64,000 nucleotides of DNA, from contig NZ_DAOKZA010000011.1 in NCBI RefSeq assembly GCF_035325925.1, forward strand, positions 1-64,000, given 5' to 3'. This DNA comes from Calidifontimicrobium sp035325925. GTDB lineage: Bacteria > Pseudomonadota > Gammaproteobacteria > Burkholderiales > Burkholderiaceae_C. The position numbers and the translations under genes are program-made. Below, in pieces: positions 25,999 through 33,787 of this stretch. A model generated the notes under the pieces. It worked only from the letters and a program-made list of their open reading frames with translations. It searched no databases and was not told the DNA's origin. Every line of letters starts with the position of its first letter. Within the stretch, counting starts at the first letter, position 1.

Positions 25999-26427
25999 TC
26001 AGTACAGGCCGAACAGCTTGGCGCCGAGCACCAGCGTCAGCGCGACGCTCGCCACCAGCGTGACCAGCGCCGAGCTGTGGCCCTGCGCCTTGCTCACGCT
26101 GTGCGTCATGTCCATCCACAGGTGGCGCACGCCGGCGATCGCGTGGTGCAGGTAGGCCCAGATCAGTGCCAGCACGACCAGCTTGAGGAACCAGCCGGCG
26201 AACGGGCCGAGTCCGGCGGTGAACGCGCTGGTGAAGGCGTCGTACGAGGCCTCTGAGCTGACGCTGGCGTCGAACATCCAGATCACGAACGGCAGCAGCA
26301 CGAACATCAGCGCGCCGCTGACGCGGTGCAGGATCGACACGATGCCTGCCGGCGGCAGCCGGTACCTGACGATCTGCGTGACGTGGATGTTGCGGTAGAC
26401 CGGGCGTGGCGTGGTGGTGTCTGACAT
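25999..26427 (-). CDS. sdhC: Succinate dehydrogenase cytochrome b556 subunit
   Basis: A 142-residue membrane subunit with three transmembrane helices (about 31-50, 75-96 and 118-138). The signature RPVYRNIHVTQIVRYRLPPAG leads to SILHRVSGALMF, and the heme-ligand His is in YLHHAIAGVRHLWMD. The ATG at 26427 (MSDTTTPRP) is preferred over 26472 because family members begin close to this point. It is the first gene of the sdh-gltA operon. The 130-bp gap upstream, shared end-on with the GntR gene, contains an AT-richer patch (26486-26502) that may hold the promoter, but no clear hexamers. Confidence 0.94.
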   Translation of the reverse strand: MSDTTTPRPVYRNIHVTQIVRYRLPPAGIVSILHRVSGALMFVLLPFVIWMFDASVSSEASYDAFTSAFTAGLGPFAGWFLKLVVLALIWAYLHHAIAGVRHLWMDMTHSVSKAQGHSSALVTLVASVALTLVLGAKLFGLY

Positions 26428-26557
26428 GTCCGACCCTGTGGGGGGAGCGAGCCGCATCCGGCTCGGAAGCAACCGACGTGAAACCTTCGAAGTTTATTGC
26501 AACGCAGCAGCGTAGCCGCGACGCCCGACACGGGCCTGACGCGCACCGGCCCGGCGC

Positions 26558-27316
26558 TCAGCTCAGTTCATTGCGGTAGTGGTGGTCACGTGTGTCGTAC
26601 AGCCCGCGGCGCAGTTCCACCGGGCGATCGCCGTAGGTGAAGGCCAGCCGCTCGACGCTGAGCAGCGGCGCGCCGGGTGGACGGCCGAGCAGCGCGGCGG
26701 CGCCGTCGTCGGCGGCGACGGCGCGGATCTTCTCCTCGGCGCGGATCATGTGCACGCCGAACTCGCTCTCGAACAGGCGGTACAGGGGACCGCGCCACTC
26801 GCCCAGCCGCTCGGCGGTCAGGCCCTTGAACAGCGCACCGGGCAGCCACAGGTCGTCGAGCACGATCGCCCGCGCGCCCAGCGACAGCAAGCGGCGGATC
26901 TGCACCACCGCGTCGCCGCTGCGCAGCTCGAGCGCGCGCGCCACCTCGGCCGGCGCGCGCAGCCGGCGGCAGTCGAGGAAGCGCCGCTCGAGACGCTCGC
27001 TGCCGCCGTCGTCGGGGACCAGGCGCAGGAAGCGGTACTGCACGTGCGCCTCGGCGTGCGTGGCGACGAAGGTGCCCTTGCCCTGGCGGCGCACCAGCAA
27101 GTTTTCGGTGGCCAGCTCGTCGATGGCCTTGCGCACCGTGCCCTGGCTGACCTTGAAGCGCTGCGCGAGCTCGGTCTCGCTGGGGATCGCCTCGCCGGGC
27201 TTCCAGTCGCCGGCCTGCAGCCCCTGGGTGATCAGCGCCTTGATCTGCTGGTACAGCGGGCTGAATGCCGGGGTCGCGGCGCCCGCGTCGGCGGCGGAGG
27301 CGGTGGTGGCGGGCAT
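26558..27316 (-). CDS. GntR-family (HutC/UTRA type) transcriptional regulator
   Basis: A 252-residue regulator: winged-helix N-terminal domain (about 18-88; PLYQQIKALITQGLQAGDWK, SETELAQRFKVSQGTVRKAI, LLVRRQGKGTFVA) and a C-terminal UTRA ligand domain (about 95-245; LGARAIVLDDLWLPG, PLLSVERLAFTYGDRPVELR). The ATG at 27316 starts MPATTASAADAG; an ATG at 27400 would overlap the palindrome upstream and is less likely. It lies between sdhC and mdh, which suggests a TCA-cycle regulator responding to a carboxylate. That is inference from position. The likely operator is at 27364-27375. Confidence 0.9.
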   Translation of the reverse strand: MPATTASAADAGAATPAFSPLYQQIKALITQGLQAGDWKPGEAIPSETELAQRFKVSQGTVRKAIDELATENLLVRRQGKGTFVATHAEAHVQYRFLRLVPDDGGSERLERRFLDCRRLRAPAEVARALELRSGDAVVQIRRLLSLGARAIVLDDLWLPGALFKGLTAERLGEWRGPLYRLFESEFGVHMIRAEEKIRAVAADDGAAALLGRPPGAPLLSVERLAFTYGDRPVELRRGLYDTRDHHYRNELS

Positions 27317-27363
27317 GCCGCGATTGCAGCACAAGCGACCGCCCGCGTCCATCAAAAGCCATC

Positions 27364-27375
27364 TCTTATATAAGA
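27364..27375. promoter_or_regulatory. Palindromic candidate operator TCTTATATAAGA
   Basis: This is a perfect 12-bp palindrome in the 203-bp divergent gap between the HutC-type regulator and mdh, standing out as AT-rich. CTTATATAAG resembles the CTT...AAG symmetry of HutC-type sites. No second copy was seen upstream of sdhC. A possible mdh -10 box TAAACT is at 27441-27446. Confidence 0.55.
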
Positions 27376-27519
27376 CAGCAGATATAGAGGCTCGTGCCAT
27401 GCCCTGCGCGCCGTCAAGCTCCGCGTCAGGTGCGTTGGCCTAAACTCCGGGGCACCGGGGGTGGCACCGACGGCGTCGGCGCCACCGCCCCCTTGTCCCC
27501 ACTCATCCGGAGCCTCCCC

Positions 27520-28506
27520 ATGAGCAAGAAGCCCGTCCGCGTGGCCGTCACCGGTGCCGCCGGCCAGATCGGTTACGCCCTGCTGTTCCGCATCGCCAGC
27601 GGCGAGATGCTGGGCAAGGACCAGCCGGTGATCCTGCAACTGCTCGAGGTGCCGGCCGAGGGCCCGCAGAAGGCGCTCAAGGGCGTGATGATGGAACTCG
27701 AGGACTGCGCCTTCCCGCTGCTGCACGGCATGCAGGCGCACGCCGACCCGATGAGCGCCTTCAAGGACACCGACTACGCGCTGCTCGTCGGCTCGATGCC
27801 GCGCAAGGCCGGCATGGAGCGCGCCGAGCTGCTCAGCATCAACGGCCAGATCTTCATCGGCCAGGGCAAGGCGCTCAACGCGGTGGCCAGCCGCGACGTC
27901 AAGGTGCTGGTGGTCGGCAACCCGGCGAACACCAACGCCTGGATCGCGATGAACAGCGCGCCCGACCTGCCGCGCGAGAACTTCACCGCGATGCTGCGCC
28001 TGGACCACAACCGCGCGCTCAGCCAGGTCGCCGCCAAGACCGGCAAGCCGGTGGCCAGCATCCGCAAGCTGTGCGTGTGGGGCAACCACAGCCCGACGAT
28101 GTACGCCGACTACCGCTTCGCCACCATCGACGGCGCCAGCGTGAAGGACATGATCAACGACCAGGTCTGGAACAAGGACGTGTTCCTGCCCACCGTCGGC
28201 AAGCGCGGCGCCGCGATCATCGAGGCGCGCGGGCTGTCGTCGGCGGCGTCGGCGGCCAACGCCGCGATCGACCACATGCGCGACTGGGCGCTGGGCACCG
28301 CCGGCGAGTGGGTGACGATGGGCGTGCCCAGCAACGGCGATTACGGCATCCCGAAGGACGTGATGTTCGGCTTCCCGGTGACCTGCGCCGGCGGCAGGTA
28401 CGAGATCGTCAAGGGGCTGCCGATCGACGAGTTCAGCCAGGGTTGCATCGACAAGACGCTGGCCGAGCTGGTCAGCGAGCGCGACGGCGTCAAGCACCTG
28501 TTGTGA
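27520..28506 (+). CDS. mdh: Malate dehydrogenase
   Basis: Oxidises malate to oxaloacetate with NAD. The 328-residue protein belongs to the bacterial/cytosolic-type MDH group: MSKKPVRVAVTGAAGQIGYA (Rossmann GAAGQIG), ALLVGSMPRKAGMER (substrate Arg loop), VVGNPANTNA, and the catalytic His in CVWGNHSPTMYAD. The start at 27520 is the first Met at the fold boundary, although the frame is open to 27394. It is divergent from the HutC-type regulator and followed by a strong terminator. Confidence 0.97.
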   Translation: MSKKPVRVAVTGAAGQIGYALLFRIASGEMLGKDQPVILQLLEVPAEGPQKALKGVMMELEDCAFPLLHGMQAHADPMSAFKDTDYALLVGSMPRKAGMERAELLSINGQIFIGQGKALNAVASRDVKVLVVGNPANTNAWIAMNSAPDLPRENFTAMLRLDHNRALSQVAAKTGKPVASIRKLCVWGNHSPTMYADYRFATIDGASVKDMINDQVWNKDVFLPTVGKRGAAIIEARGLSSAASAANAAIDHMRDWALGTAGEWVTMGVPSNGDYGIPKDVMFGFPVTCAGGRYEIVKGLPIDEFSQGCIDKTLAELVSERDGVKHLL

Positions 28507-28531
28507 CCGCGGCCTCGCGGCGCTGACGCCC

Positions 28532-28563
28532 AGAGCCGGCCCGCGGGCCGGCTCTTCGTTTCG
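28532..28563 (+). terminator. Rho-independent terminator of mdh
   Basis: AGAGCCGGCC (28532-28541) pairs with GGCCGGCTCT (28546-28555) around a 4-nt loop and is followed by TCGTTTCG, a T-rich tail. It lies 26 bp after the mdh stop codon. Confidence 0.85.
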
Positions 28564-28707
28564 TGCCGCCCGCGGTGCGGGGCGCGACTGCCGCATCCCC
28601 CCGGCGGCCGATGACGCGGTGCCGGTGCCGGCGCCCAATGGCCTTGCCCGCCCGCCGGCCTCGTGGTCGCCGCGGTCGGCGTCACACCACCGCAAGAGAG
28701 GCCCCCC

Positions 28708-29109
28708 ATGAAGCGCAACCCCATCACCCCGATCCCCCTGCTCGCAGGTCTCGTCGCCGCGACGATGTCGGCGTCGGGCGCGGCCGCCGAGCCACCGGCC
28801 GCGTCGAGCGTCGAGGTCACCGCGCCGGCGACGCTGCCCACCCACGCGCTGCGCGAACTCACCGGGCGCTACCGCCTGTCCGACGGACGCGAGCTGCGCG
28901 TCGACCGCCATGGCCTGCACCTGTACGCGCAGGTCGGCCGTGCGCGCTCGCAGCGTCTGGACGACGCCGGCGGCCACCGCTTCGCCAGCGTCGACGGCCG
29001 CGTCACGCTCGCTTTCGAGCCGATGGCCGACGGGCGTGTCGAGCGGCTGCGCCTGACCGAAACGCGGGCCGGGTCGGCGGCACGCGTCGCGCAGGCGACG
29101 CTCGACTGA
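28708..29109 (+). CDS. Hypothetical secreted protein
   Basis: The product is a 133-residue protein with a signal peptide (MKRNPITPIPLLAGLVAATM..., cleavage likely after SGAAA). The mature part (HALRELTGRYRLSDGRELRV, LHLYAQVGRARSQRL, RVTLAFEPMADGRVERLRL) looks like a small beta-rich domain with a 'GxYxLxDGRxL' opening, as in periplasmic proteins of unknown role. The start at 28708 follows an AAGAGAG ribosome binding site (28694-28700). It lies between mdh and a CitE-like gene. No known family was recognised. Confidence 0.75.
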   Translation: MKRNPITPIPLLAGLVAATMSASGAAAEPPAASSVEVTAPATLPTHALRELTGRYRLSDGRELRVDRHGLHLYAQVGRARSQRLDDAGGHRFASVDGRVTLAFEPMADGRVERLRLTETRAGSAARVAQATLD

Positions 29110-29185
29110 CCGCGCCGTCGCGCCGGGCGCGCCGCCGGTGCGATGGCGCTACGCTCGCGGGCATCGCCATCCCGAAGCCCGAGCC

Positions 29186-30208
29186 ATGCCCGCGAGCCCA
29201 CCCGTCCATCCCCGCCAGGCCCTGTTCGAGCCCGGCGAGCCCGCCGCCGCGCCGCTGCCGGTGTGCGACCACTATGCCGGCGTCGAGCCGCGCATGCGCA
29301 AGAGCCTCGAGCTGCAGGCCGAACTCGGCCCGGTGTTCGACGTCACGCTCGACGGCGAGGACGGCGCACCGGTGGGCGGCGAGGTCGAACACGCGCAGCT
29401 GATCGCCGAGCTGATCGACTCGCCGCTGAACGTGCACGGGCGCGTCGGCGCCCGCGTGGTGCCGGTGTCGCACCCGGCGTTCCCGGGCATGGTCGAGGCC
29501 GTCGTGCGGCGCGCCGGCGCGCGGCTGGCGTACCTGATGGTGCCCAAGGTGCACGGCGCGACCGACCTGCGCGCCGCGGCCGAGTGCATCGACCGTGTCG
29601 CCGCCGCCGCCGGCGTCGGGCGCACGATCCCGCTGCACGCGCTGGTCGAGACGCACGGCGCGCTGCACGAGGCGTTCGCGCTGGCGGCGCACCCGCGCAT
29701 CGAGTCGCTGTCGTTCGGGCTGATGGACTTCGTCTCGGCGCACCGCGGGGCGATTCCGCACACCGCGATGAGCGCCGCCGGCCAGTTCGAGCACCCGCTG
29801 GTGCTGCGTGCCAAGCTCGAGGTCGCCGCCGCCTGCCACGCGCACGGCAAGACGCCGTCGCACTGCGTGGTTACCGAGTTCAAGCACCCGGCCAAGCTGC
29901 AGGAGGCGGCCACGCGTGCGGCGCGCGAGCTGGGCTACACGCGCATGTGGAGCATCCACCCGGCGCAGGTGCGCCCGATCATCGACGCGTTCACGCCCAC
30001 CGCCGCCGAGGTCGACCTGGCGATCGAGATCATCGCCAAGGCGCAGGCCGCGCACTGGGCACCGATCAGCCACCGCGACACGCTGCACGACCGCGCCAGC
30101 TACCGCTACTTCTGGCAGGTGCTCGAACGCGCCCGGCGCACGTCGTACACCGGCGGCCCGCAGCTGCCCGCCGAGGTGCGCCGCGCCTACTTCGAGCCCG
30201 CGGCGTGA
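29186..30208 (+). CDS. HpcH/HpaI aldolase / CitE-like CoA-ester lyase family protein
   Basis: A 340-residue TIM-barrel protein of the CitE/malyl-CoA lyase superfamily. Typical features are the acidic metal-site motif LDGEDGAPVGGE (about 53-64), the conserved Arg/Lys region LAYLMVPKVHGATDL, PLHALVETHGALHEAFALA (catalytic Glu near 160), and the C-terminal GYTRMWSIHPAQVRPI. Members split malyl-, citramalyl- or citryl-CoA type thioesters. The exact substrate cannot be assigned, but the position beside mdh and the TCA genes favours a C4/C5 acyl-CoA. The start at 29186 is the Met nearest the fold; 29138 would add 16 residues. Confidence 0.85.
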   Translation: MPASPPVHPRQALFEPGEPAAAPLPVCDHYAGVEPRMRKSLELQAELGPVFDVTLDGEDGAPVGGEVEHAQLIAELIDSPLNVHGRVGARVVPVSHPAFPGMVEAVVRRAGARLAYLMVPKVHGATDLRAAAECIDRVAAAAGVGRTIPLHALVETHGALHEAFALAAHPRIESLSFGLMDFVSAHRGAIPHTAMSAAGQFEHPLVLRAKLEVAAACHAHGKTPSHCVVTEFKHPAKLQEAATRAARELGYTRMWSIHPAQVRPIIDAFTPTAAEVDLAIEIIAKAQAAHWAPISHRDTLHDRASYRYFWQVLERARRTSYTGGPQLPAEVRRAYFEPAA

Positions 30209-30257
30209 GGCCGCGCGGCGGCAGAACGAGAACTGTGCCCGCGCGGCAACATCCGGA

Positions 30258-30287
30258 TTCACCCGCGGCAACGCGTGCGGCCACAAT
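30258..30287 (+). promoter_or_regulatory. Predicted sigma70 promoter of the secreted protein gene at 30322
   Basis: TTCACC (30258-30263), 18-bp spacer, CACAAT (30282-30287), giving a start about 28 nt before the ATG. Each hexamer matches the consensus at 4 of 6 positions. Confidence 0.4.
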
Positions 30288-30321
30288 ACGGGCCTGTCGC
30301 CGCGCCACCGGAGCCCTCGCC

Positions 30322-30942
30322 ATGATGATGCGTCCCGCCCTGCTCGCCAGCGCCGTCGCCCTGTGTCTCGCAGCCGCGGGCCCGGTGCACGCCCAGTCGA
30401 GCGCGTCGGCCAAGAGCACCAAGCCGCAGGCCAAGGTCAAGCGCATCGCCGAGCAGCCGCGCCGGCACGCCGCGCCGCCGGCCACGCCGGCCGAGATCGA
30501 CCTGCCCGTGGCCGCGGGCGAGCAGGTGGCCGCCGCCTCGCTGGCGCACTTCGGCGAGTACCAGTGCGAGTTCGACCAGAAGCTGCTCGTCGCGATGAAC
30601 CCGAAGCACGACGCGTACCTCGACGTGAGCTTCCGCAACCGCACCTACACGATGAAGCCCGTGCTGTCGCACACCGGCGCGGTGCGGCTGGAGGACGTGC
30701 GCGGCCAGATGCTGCTGGTGCAGATCGCGACCAAGTCGATGATGATCGACACCAAGCTCGGCCAGCGCATCGTCGACGCCTGCATGCACGAGAAGCAGCG
30801 CGTGGCCGCCGCGGCGCCGCCCAGTGGCGAAGGCATCGGCATCGACCCCGACCGCGCGGCCGCGAAGACGCCGGAGGCGACCACCGCCGCCGGGCCCGCC
30901 GCATCGCCCGCCGCCGAGCCGGCGACCACCGCCGCGCGCTGA
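30322..30942 (+). CDS. Hypothetical secreted protein with low-complexity tail
   Basis: A 206-residue protein: signal peptide (MMMRPALLASAVALCLAAAG..., cleavage after VHAQ), a basic linker (KPQAKVKRIAEQPRRH), a compact central domain of about 95 residues with Cys in GEYQCEFDQKLLVAM and in VDACMHEKQ that may form a disulfide, and an Ala/Pro/Thr tail. The central part (YLDVSFRNRTYTMKPVLSHT) resembles small beta-barrel periplasmic proteins such as the MliC lysozyme-inhibitor fold, but I cannot confirm this. It may start at the third ATG (30328). A hairpin follows the stop. Confidence 0.75.
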   Translation: MMMRPALLASAVALCLAAAGPVHAQSSASAKSTKPQAKVKRIAEQPRRHAAPPATPAEIDLPVAAGEQVAAASLAHFGEYQCEFDQKLLVAMNPKHDAYLDVSFRNRTYTMKPVLSHTGAVRLEDVRGQMLLVQIATKSMMIDTKLGQRIVDACMHEKQRVAAAAPPSGEGIGIDPDRAAAKTPEATTAAGPAASPAAEPATTAAR

Positions 30943-30960
30943 CCGGCGCCCGCCGCCCTG

Positions 30961-30990
30961 CGCGACGCCGCGACGTCTCGCGGCGTCGCG
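30961..30990. terminator. Strong hairpin between convergent genes
   Basis: CGCGACGCCGCGA (30961-30973) pairs perfectly with TCGCGGCGTCGCG (30978-30990), a 13-bp stem with a 4-nt loop, 18 bp after the preceding stop codon and in the gap to the convergent SDR gene. There is no T-tract. It probably protects or ends transcripts from both sides. Confidence 0.6.
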
Positions 30991-31100
30991 GGCCGACCCG
31001 TTGCCGCGACGGCGCGTTCGATCGTTCCACGACCGCGGGGGCGACGACCCGCCGCCCCCGTCGGGCCGTCCGCGGCGCTCGCCCGGCCGTGCCGCAGGCC

Positions 31101-31889
31101 TCAGAACGTGCCGGGAAAAGCCCCGCCGTCGAGCAGCAGGTTCTGCCCGTTCAGGTAGCCGGCGTGCACGCTGCAGACGAAGGCGCACAGCGCGCCGAAC
31201 TCGTCGGGCGCGCCGAAGCGCCGCGTCGGGTTCTGTGCGCGGCGCTCGTCCATCACCGCATCGACGCTGCGTCCGCTCTTCGCGGCCGCGCCGACCATCG
31301 TCGCGCGCAGCCTGTCGGTGTCGAACGGGCCCGGCAGCAGGTTGTTGATGGTCACGTTGCGCGAGGCCAGCCGCGGCTGGCGCGCCAGCCCGGCGACGAA
31401 GCCGGTCAGACCGCTGCGCGCGCCGTTGGACAGCCCGAGCACGTCGATCGGCGCCTTCACCGCGCCCGAGGTGATGTTGACCACGCGGCCGAAGCCGCGC
31501 TCGGCCATGCCGTCGACGGTGGCCTTGATCAGCTCGATCGGCGTGAGCATGTTGGCGTCGAGCGCGGCGATCCACGCGGCGCGGTCCCAGTCGCGGAAGT
31601 CGCCGGGCGGCGGGCCGCCGGCGTTGTTCACCAGGATGTCGACCTGCGGGCACGCGGCCAGCGCGGCGGCGCGGCCGTCGGCGCTGGTGATGTCGGCGGC
31701 CACCGCGCGCACCTCGACCGCGGGGTTCAGCGCACGCAGGCCGGCCGCCGTGGCCTCGAGCGCGTCGCGCCCGCGCGCGTTGACGACCACGTTCGCGCCC
31801 TCGCGCACCAGCGCCTCGGCGCAGCCTCTGCCCAGACCCTTGCTCGCGGCGCACACCAGCGCCCATTTGCCCTGCAGTCCCAGATCCAT
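31101..31889 (-). CDS. Atypical SDR lacking the YxxxK active site
   Basis: A 262-residue SDR-fold protein: cofactor motif CAASKGLGRG (13-22), LVNNAGG (86-92), Ser141 in NITSGAV. The catalytic Tyr and Lys expected at 154 and 158 are Ser154 and Arg158 (LGLSNGARSGLTGF). The LLPGPFDTDRLR loop and the C-terminal LNGQNLLLDGGAFPG are normal. This matches a recurrent subgroup of FabG-like proteins that have lost the proton relay, so a classical dehydrogenase activity is doubtful. It lies 15 bp downstream of the DMT transporter gene on the same strand. Confidence 0.85.
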   Translation of the reverse strand: MDLGLQGKWALVCAASKGLGRGCAEALVREGANVVVNARGRDALEATAAGLRALNPAVEVRAVAADITSADGRAAALAACPQVDILVNNAGGPPPGDFRDWDRAAWIAALDANMLTPIELIKATVDGMAERGFGRVVNITSGAVKAPIDVLGLSNGARSGLTGFVAGLARQPRLASRNVTINNLLPGPFDTDRLRATMVGAAAKSGRSVDAVMDERRAQNPTRRFGAPDEFGALCAFVCSVHAGYLNGQNLLLDGGAFPGTF

Positions 31890-31904
31890 CGTCGCTCCTC
31901 GTCG

Positions 31905-32834
31905 TCAGGTCGCGGTGCGCCGCCACGTCAGCAGCCACACCCCCAGCAGCACCAGCGCGGTGCCGATCGCGAGCCACGGCGTCAGCGGTTCGCCGAGCAG
32001 CAGCACGCCCATCGCGATCGTGCTCATCGGCCCGATCATGCCGGTCTGCGAAGTCAGCGCGGCGCCGATGCGCTCGATGGCCATCATCACCATCAGCACC
32101 GGCGCGAAGGTGCACGCCACCGCGTTGAGCAGCGACAGCCAAAGCACCGCCGGCGCCACGCTCCACGCCACCTCGAGCGGGCGAAGCACCACGAACTGCG
32201 CGATGCACAGCACGCACGCCACGGTGGTCGCCAGGCCCGTCAGGCGCAGCGAGCCCAGGCGCCGCACCTCCTCGCCGCTGTACACCAGGTACACCGCGTA
32301 GCTCACCGCGCTGGCGAACACCAGCCCCGCGCCGAGCGCGACGTTCGCGCCCTCCAGCCGCGCCTCCTGCCCGAACACCAGCGCGACGCCGGCGTAGCTC
32401 ACGCCGAGCGCGACGAACTCGCGCGCACCGACGCGCCGCCCGTACAGCAGCGCGCCGAGCAGCAGGACCAGCGTCGGGTTGAGGTACAGGATCAGCCGCT
32501 CGAAGCTGGCGCTGATGTACTGCAGCCCCGCGAAGTCGAGAAAGCTCGCGAGGTAGTAGCCGCAGAACCCGAGCAGGCCGACGACGCGCCAGTCGCGCGC
32601 CGTCAGCGGCGGCTTGCCACGCCCGGCCCACCAGGCCAGCAGCACGAACAACGGCAGCGCGAACAGCATGCGCAGCATGATCAGCGTCACTGCGTCGACG
32701 CCGTGGCGGTACGCGAGCTTGACGATGATCGCCTTGCCCGAGAACGCCACCGCGCCGACGCCGGCCAGCGCCAGCCCGGGCCACAGCGGCGCGGGCGCAG
32801 CGGCGGCCGCAGCCGCGGAGGGGGTCGCAGACAT
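31905..32834 (-). CDS. DMT-superfamily (EamA) transporter
   Basis: A 309-residue membrane protein with ten predicted helices in two EamA repeats (first around GLALAGVGAVAFSGKAIIVK, second around LGAGLVFASAVSYAVYLV). Such proteins export small metabolites or amino acids; the substrate is unknown. The start at 32834 (MSATPSAAAAAA) is chosen over an ATG at 32924 because only the former leads quickly into the first helix. A TACCAT 8 nt before the ATG may be its -10 box, suggesting a leaderless message. It is divergent from the creatininase gene. Confidence 0.85.
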   Translation of the reverse strand: MSATPSAAAAAAAPAPLWPGLALAGVGAVAFSGKAIIVKLAYRHGVDAVTLIMLRMLFALPLFVLLAWWAGRGKPPLTARDWRVVGLLGFCGYYLASFLDFAGLQYISASFERLILYLNPTLVLLLGALLYGRRVGAREFVALGVSYAGVALVFGQEARLEGANVALGAGLVFASAVSYAVYLVYSGEEVRRLGSLRLTGLATTVACVLCIAQFVVLRPLEVAWSVAPAVLWLSLLNAVACTFAPVLMVMMAIERIGAALTSQTGMIGPMSTIAMGVLLLGEPLTPWLAIGTALVLLGVWLLTWRRTAT

Positions 32835-32968
32835 CGGCCGAGATGGTAGCGGCGCGCGCGACGTCGCGCCGTCGCGGGGCATGCGCGGCGCCTCGCCCGC
32901 CCGGCCGGTGCCCGGGCAGGCCACAATGCCGCCGACGCGCCCGCCGCAGCGACACCACCCGATCCGCC

Positions 32969-33787
32969 ATGCCCCTGCCGCACAGCCGCCGCTGGTCGGA
33001 CCTGACGACCGAGCAGTTCGCCGCGCTCGACCGCGAGCGGCTGATCGCCGTGCTGCCGATCGGCGCGGTCGAGCAACACGGTCCGCACCTGCCGATCTCG
33101 ACCGACCAGGCGATCGTCGACGGCGTCGTCGCCGCCACCGTCGCGCGGCTGCCGCCCGAACTGCCGGTGCTGTTCCTGCCCGGCGTCGCCTACGGCAAGA
33201 GCAACGAACACGCGCGCTACCCGGGCACGGTGACGCTGTCGCTGCCCACGCTGGCCGCGCTGTGGACCGAGATTGCCGACAGCGTGGTGCGCGCCGGCGT
33301 GCGCAAGTTCGTGTTCTTCAACGGCCACGGCGGCCAGACGAACGCGATGGACATCGTCACGCGTGACCTGCGCGAGCGCCACGGCATCCTCGTCGTCGCC
33401 AGCAGCTGGTTCACGCTCGGGCTGCCCCCGGGGCTGTTCGACGAGCACGAGCTGCAGCACGGCATCCACGGCGGCGAACTCGAGACCTCGGCGATGCTCG
33501 CGCTCGCGCCGCAGCACGTGCGCATGGAGCGCGCGCAGCGCTTCGGCTCGCTGACCGAGGAACTCGCCGCCGAGGGCCACCGCTTCCTGTCGATCACGCG
33601 CAGCGGCAAGATCGGCTGGCAGACGCAGGACCTGAACCCGCTCGGCGCGTGCGGCGACGCGTCGCGCGCCAGCGCCGACAAGGGCCGTGCGGTGATCGAC
33701 CACGTCAGCGACCGCTTCGTCGAACTGCTGCGCGAGGTCGACCGCTTCGACCTGGCCCGGCTCGACCGCGCCCCGGCATGGCGCTGA
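32969..33787 (+). CDS. Creatininase-family amidohydrolase
   Basis: A 272-residue protein of the creatininase/MftE/FAPy-deformylase family, metal-dependent amidohydrolases. The metal-site motifs are clear: GAVEQHGPHLPISTDQAI (Glu/His/Asp ligands near residues 31-45), FNGHGGQTNAMD (about 114-125) and GIHGGELETS (about 166-175). The start at 32969 (MPLPHSRRWSDLTTEQFAAL) is usual for the family. It overlaps the next gene by 10 bp. The partner, an acyl-carrier/acetyltransferase fusion, suggests a biosynthetic or modification role rather than creatinine use, but this is inference. Confidence 0.88.
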   Translation: MPLPHSRRWSDLTTEQFAALDRERLIAVLPIGAVEQHGPHLPISTDQAIVDGVVAATVARLPPELPVLFLPGVAYGKSNEHARYPGTVTLSLPTLAALWTEIADSVVRAGVRKFVFFNGHGGQTNAMDIVTRDLRERHGILVVASSWFTLGLPPGLFDEHELQHGIHGGELETSAMLALAPQHVRMERAQRFGSLTEELAAEGHRFLSITRSGKIGWQTQDLNPLGACGDASRASADKGRAVIDHVSDRFVELLREVDRFDLARLDRAPAWR

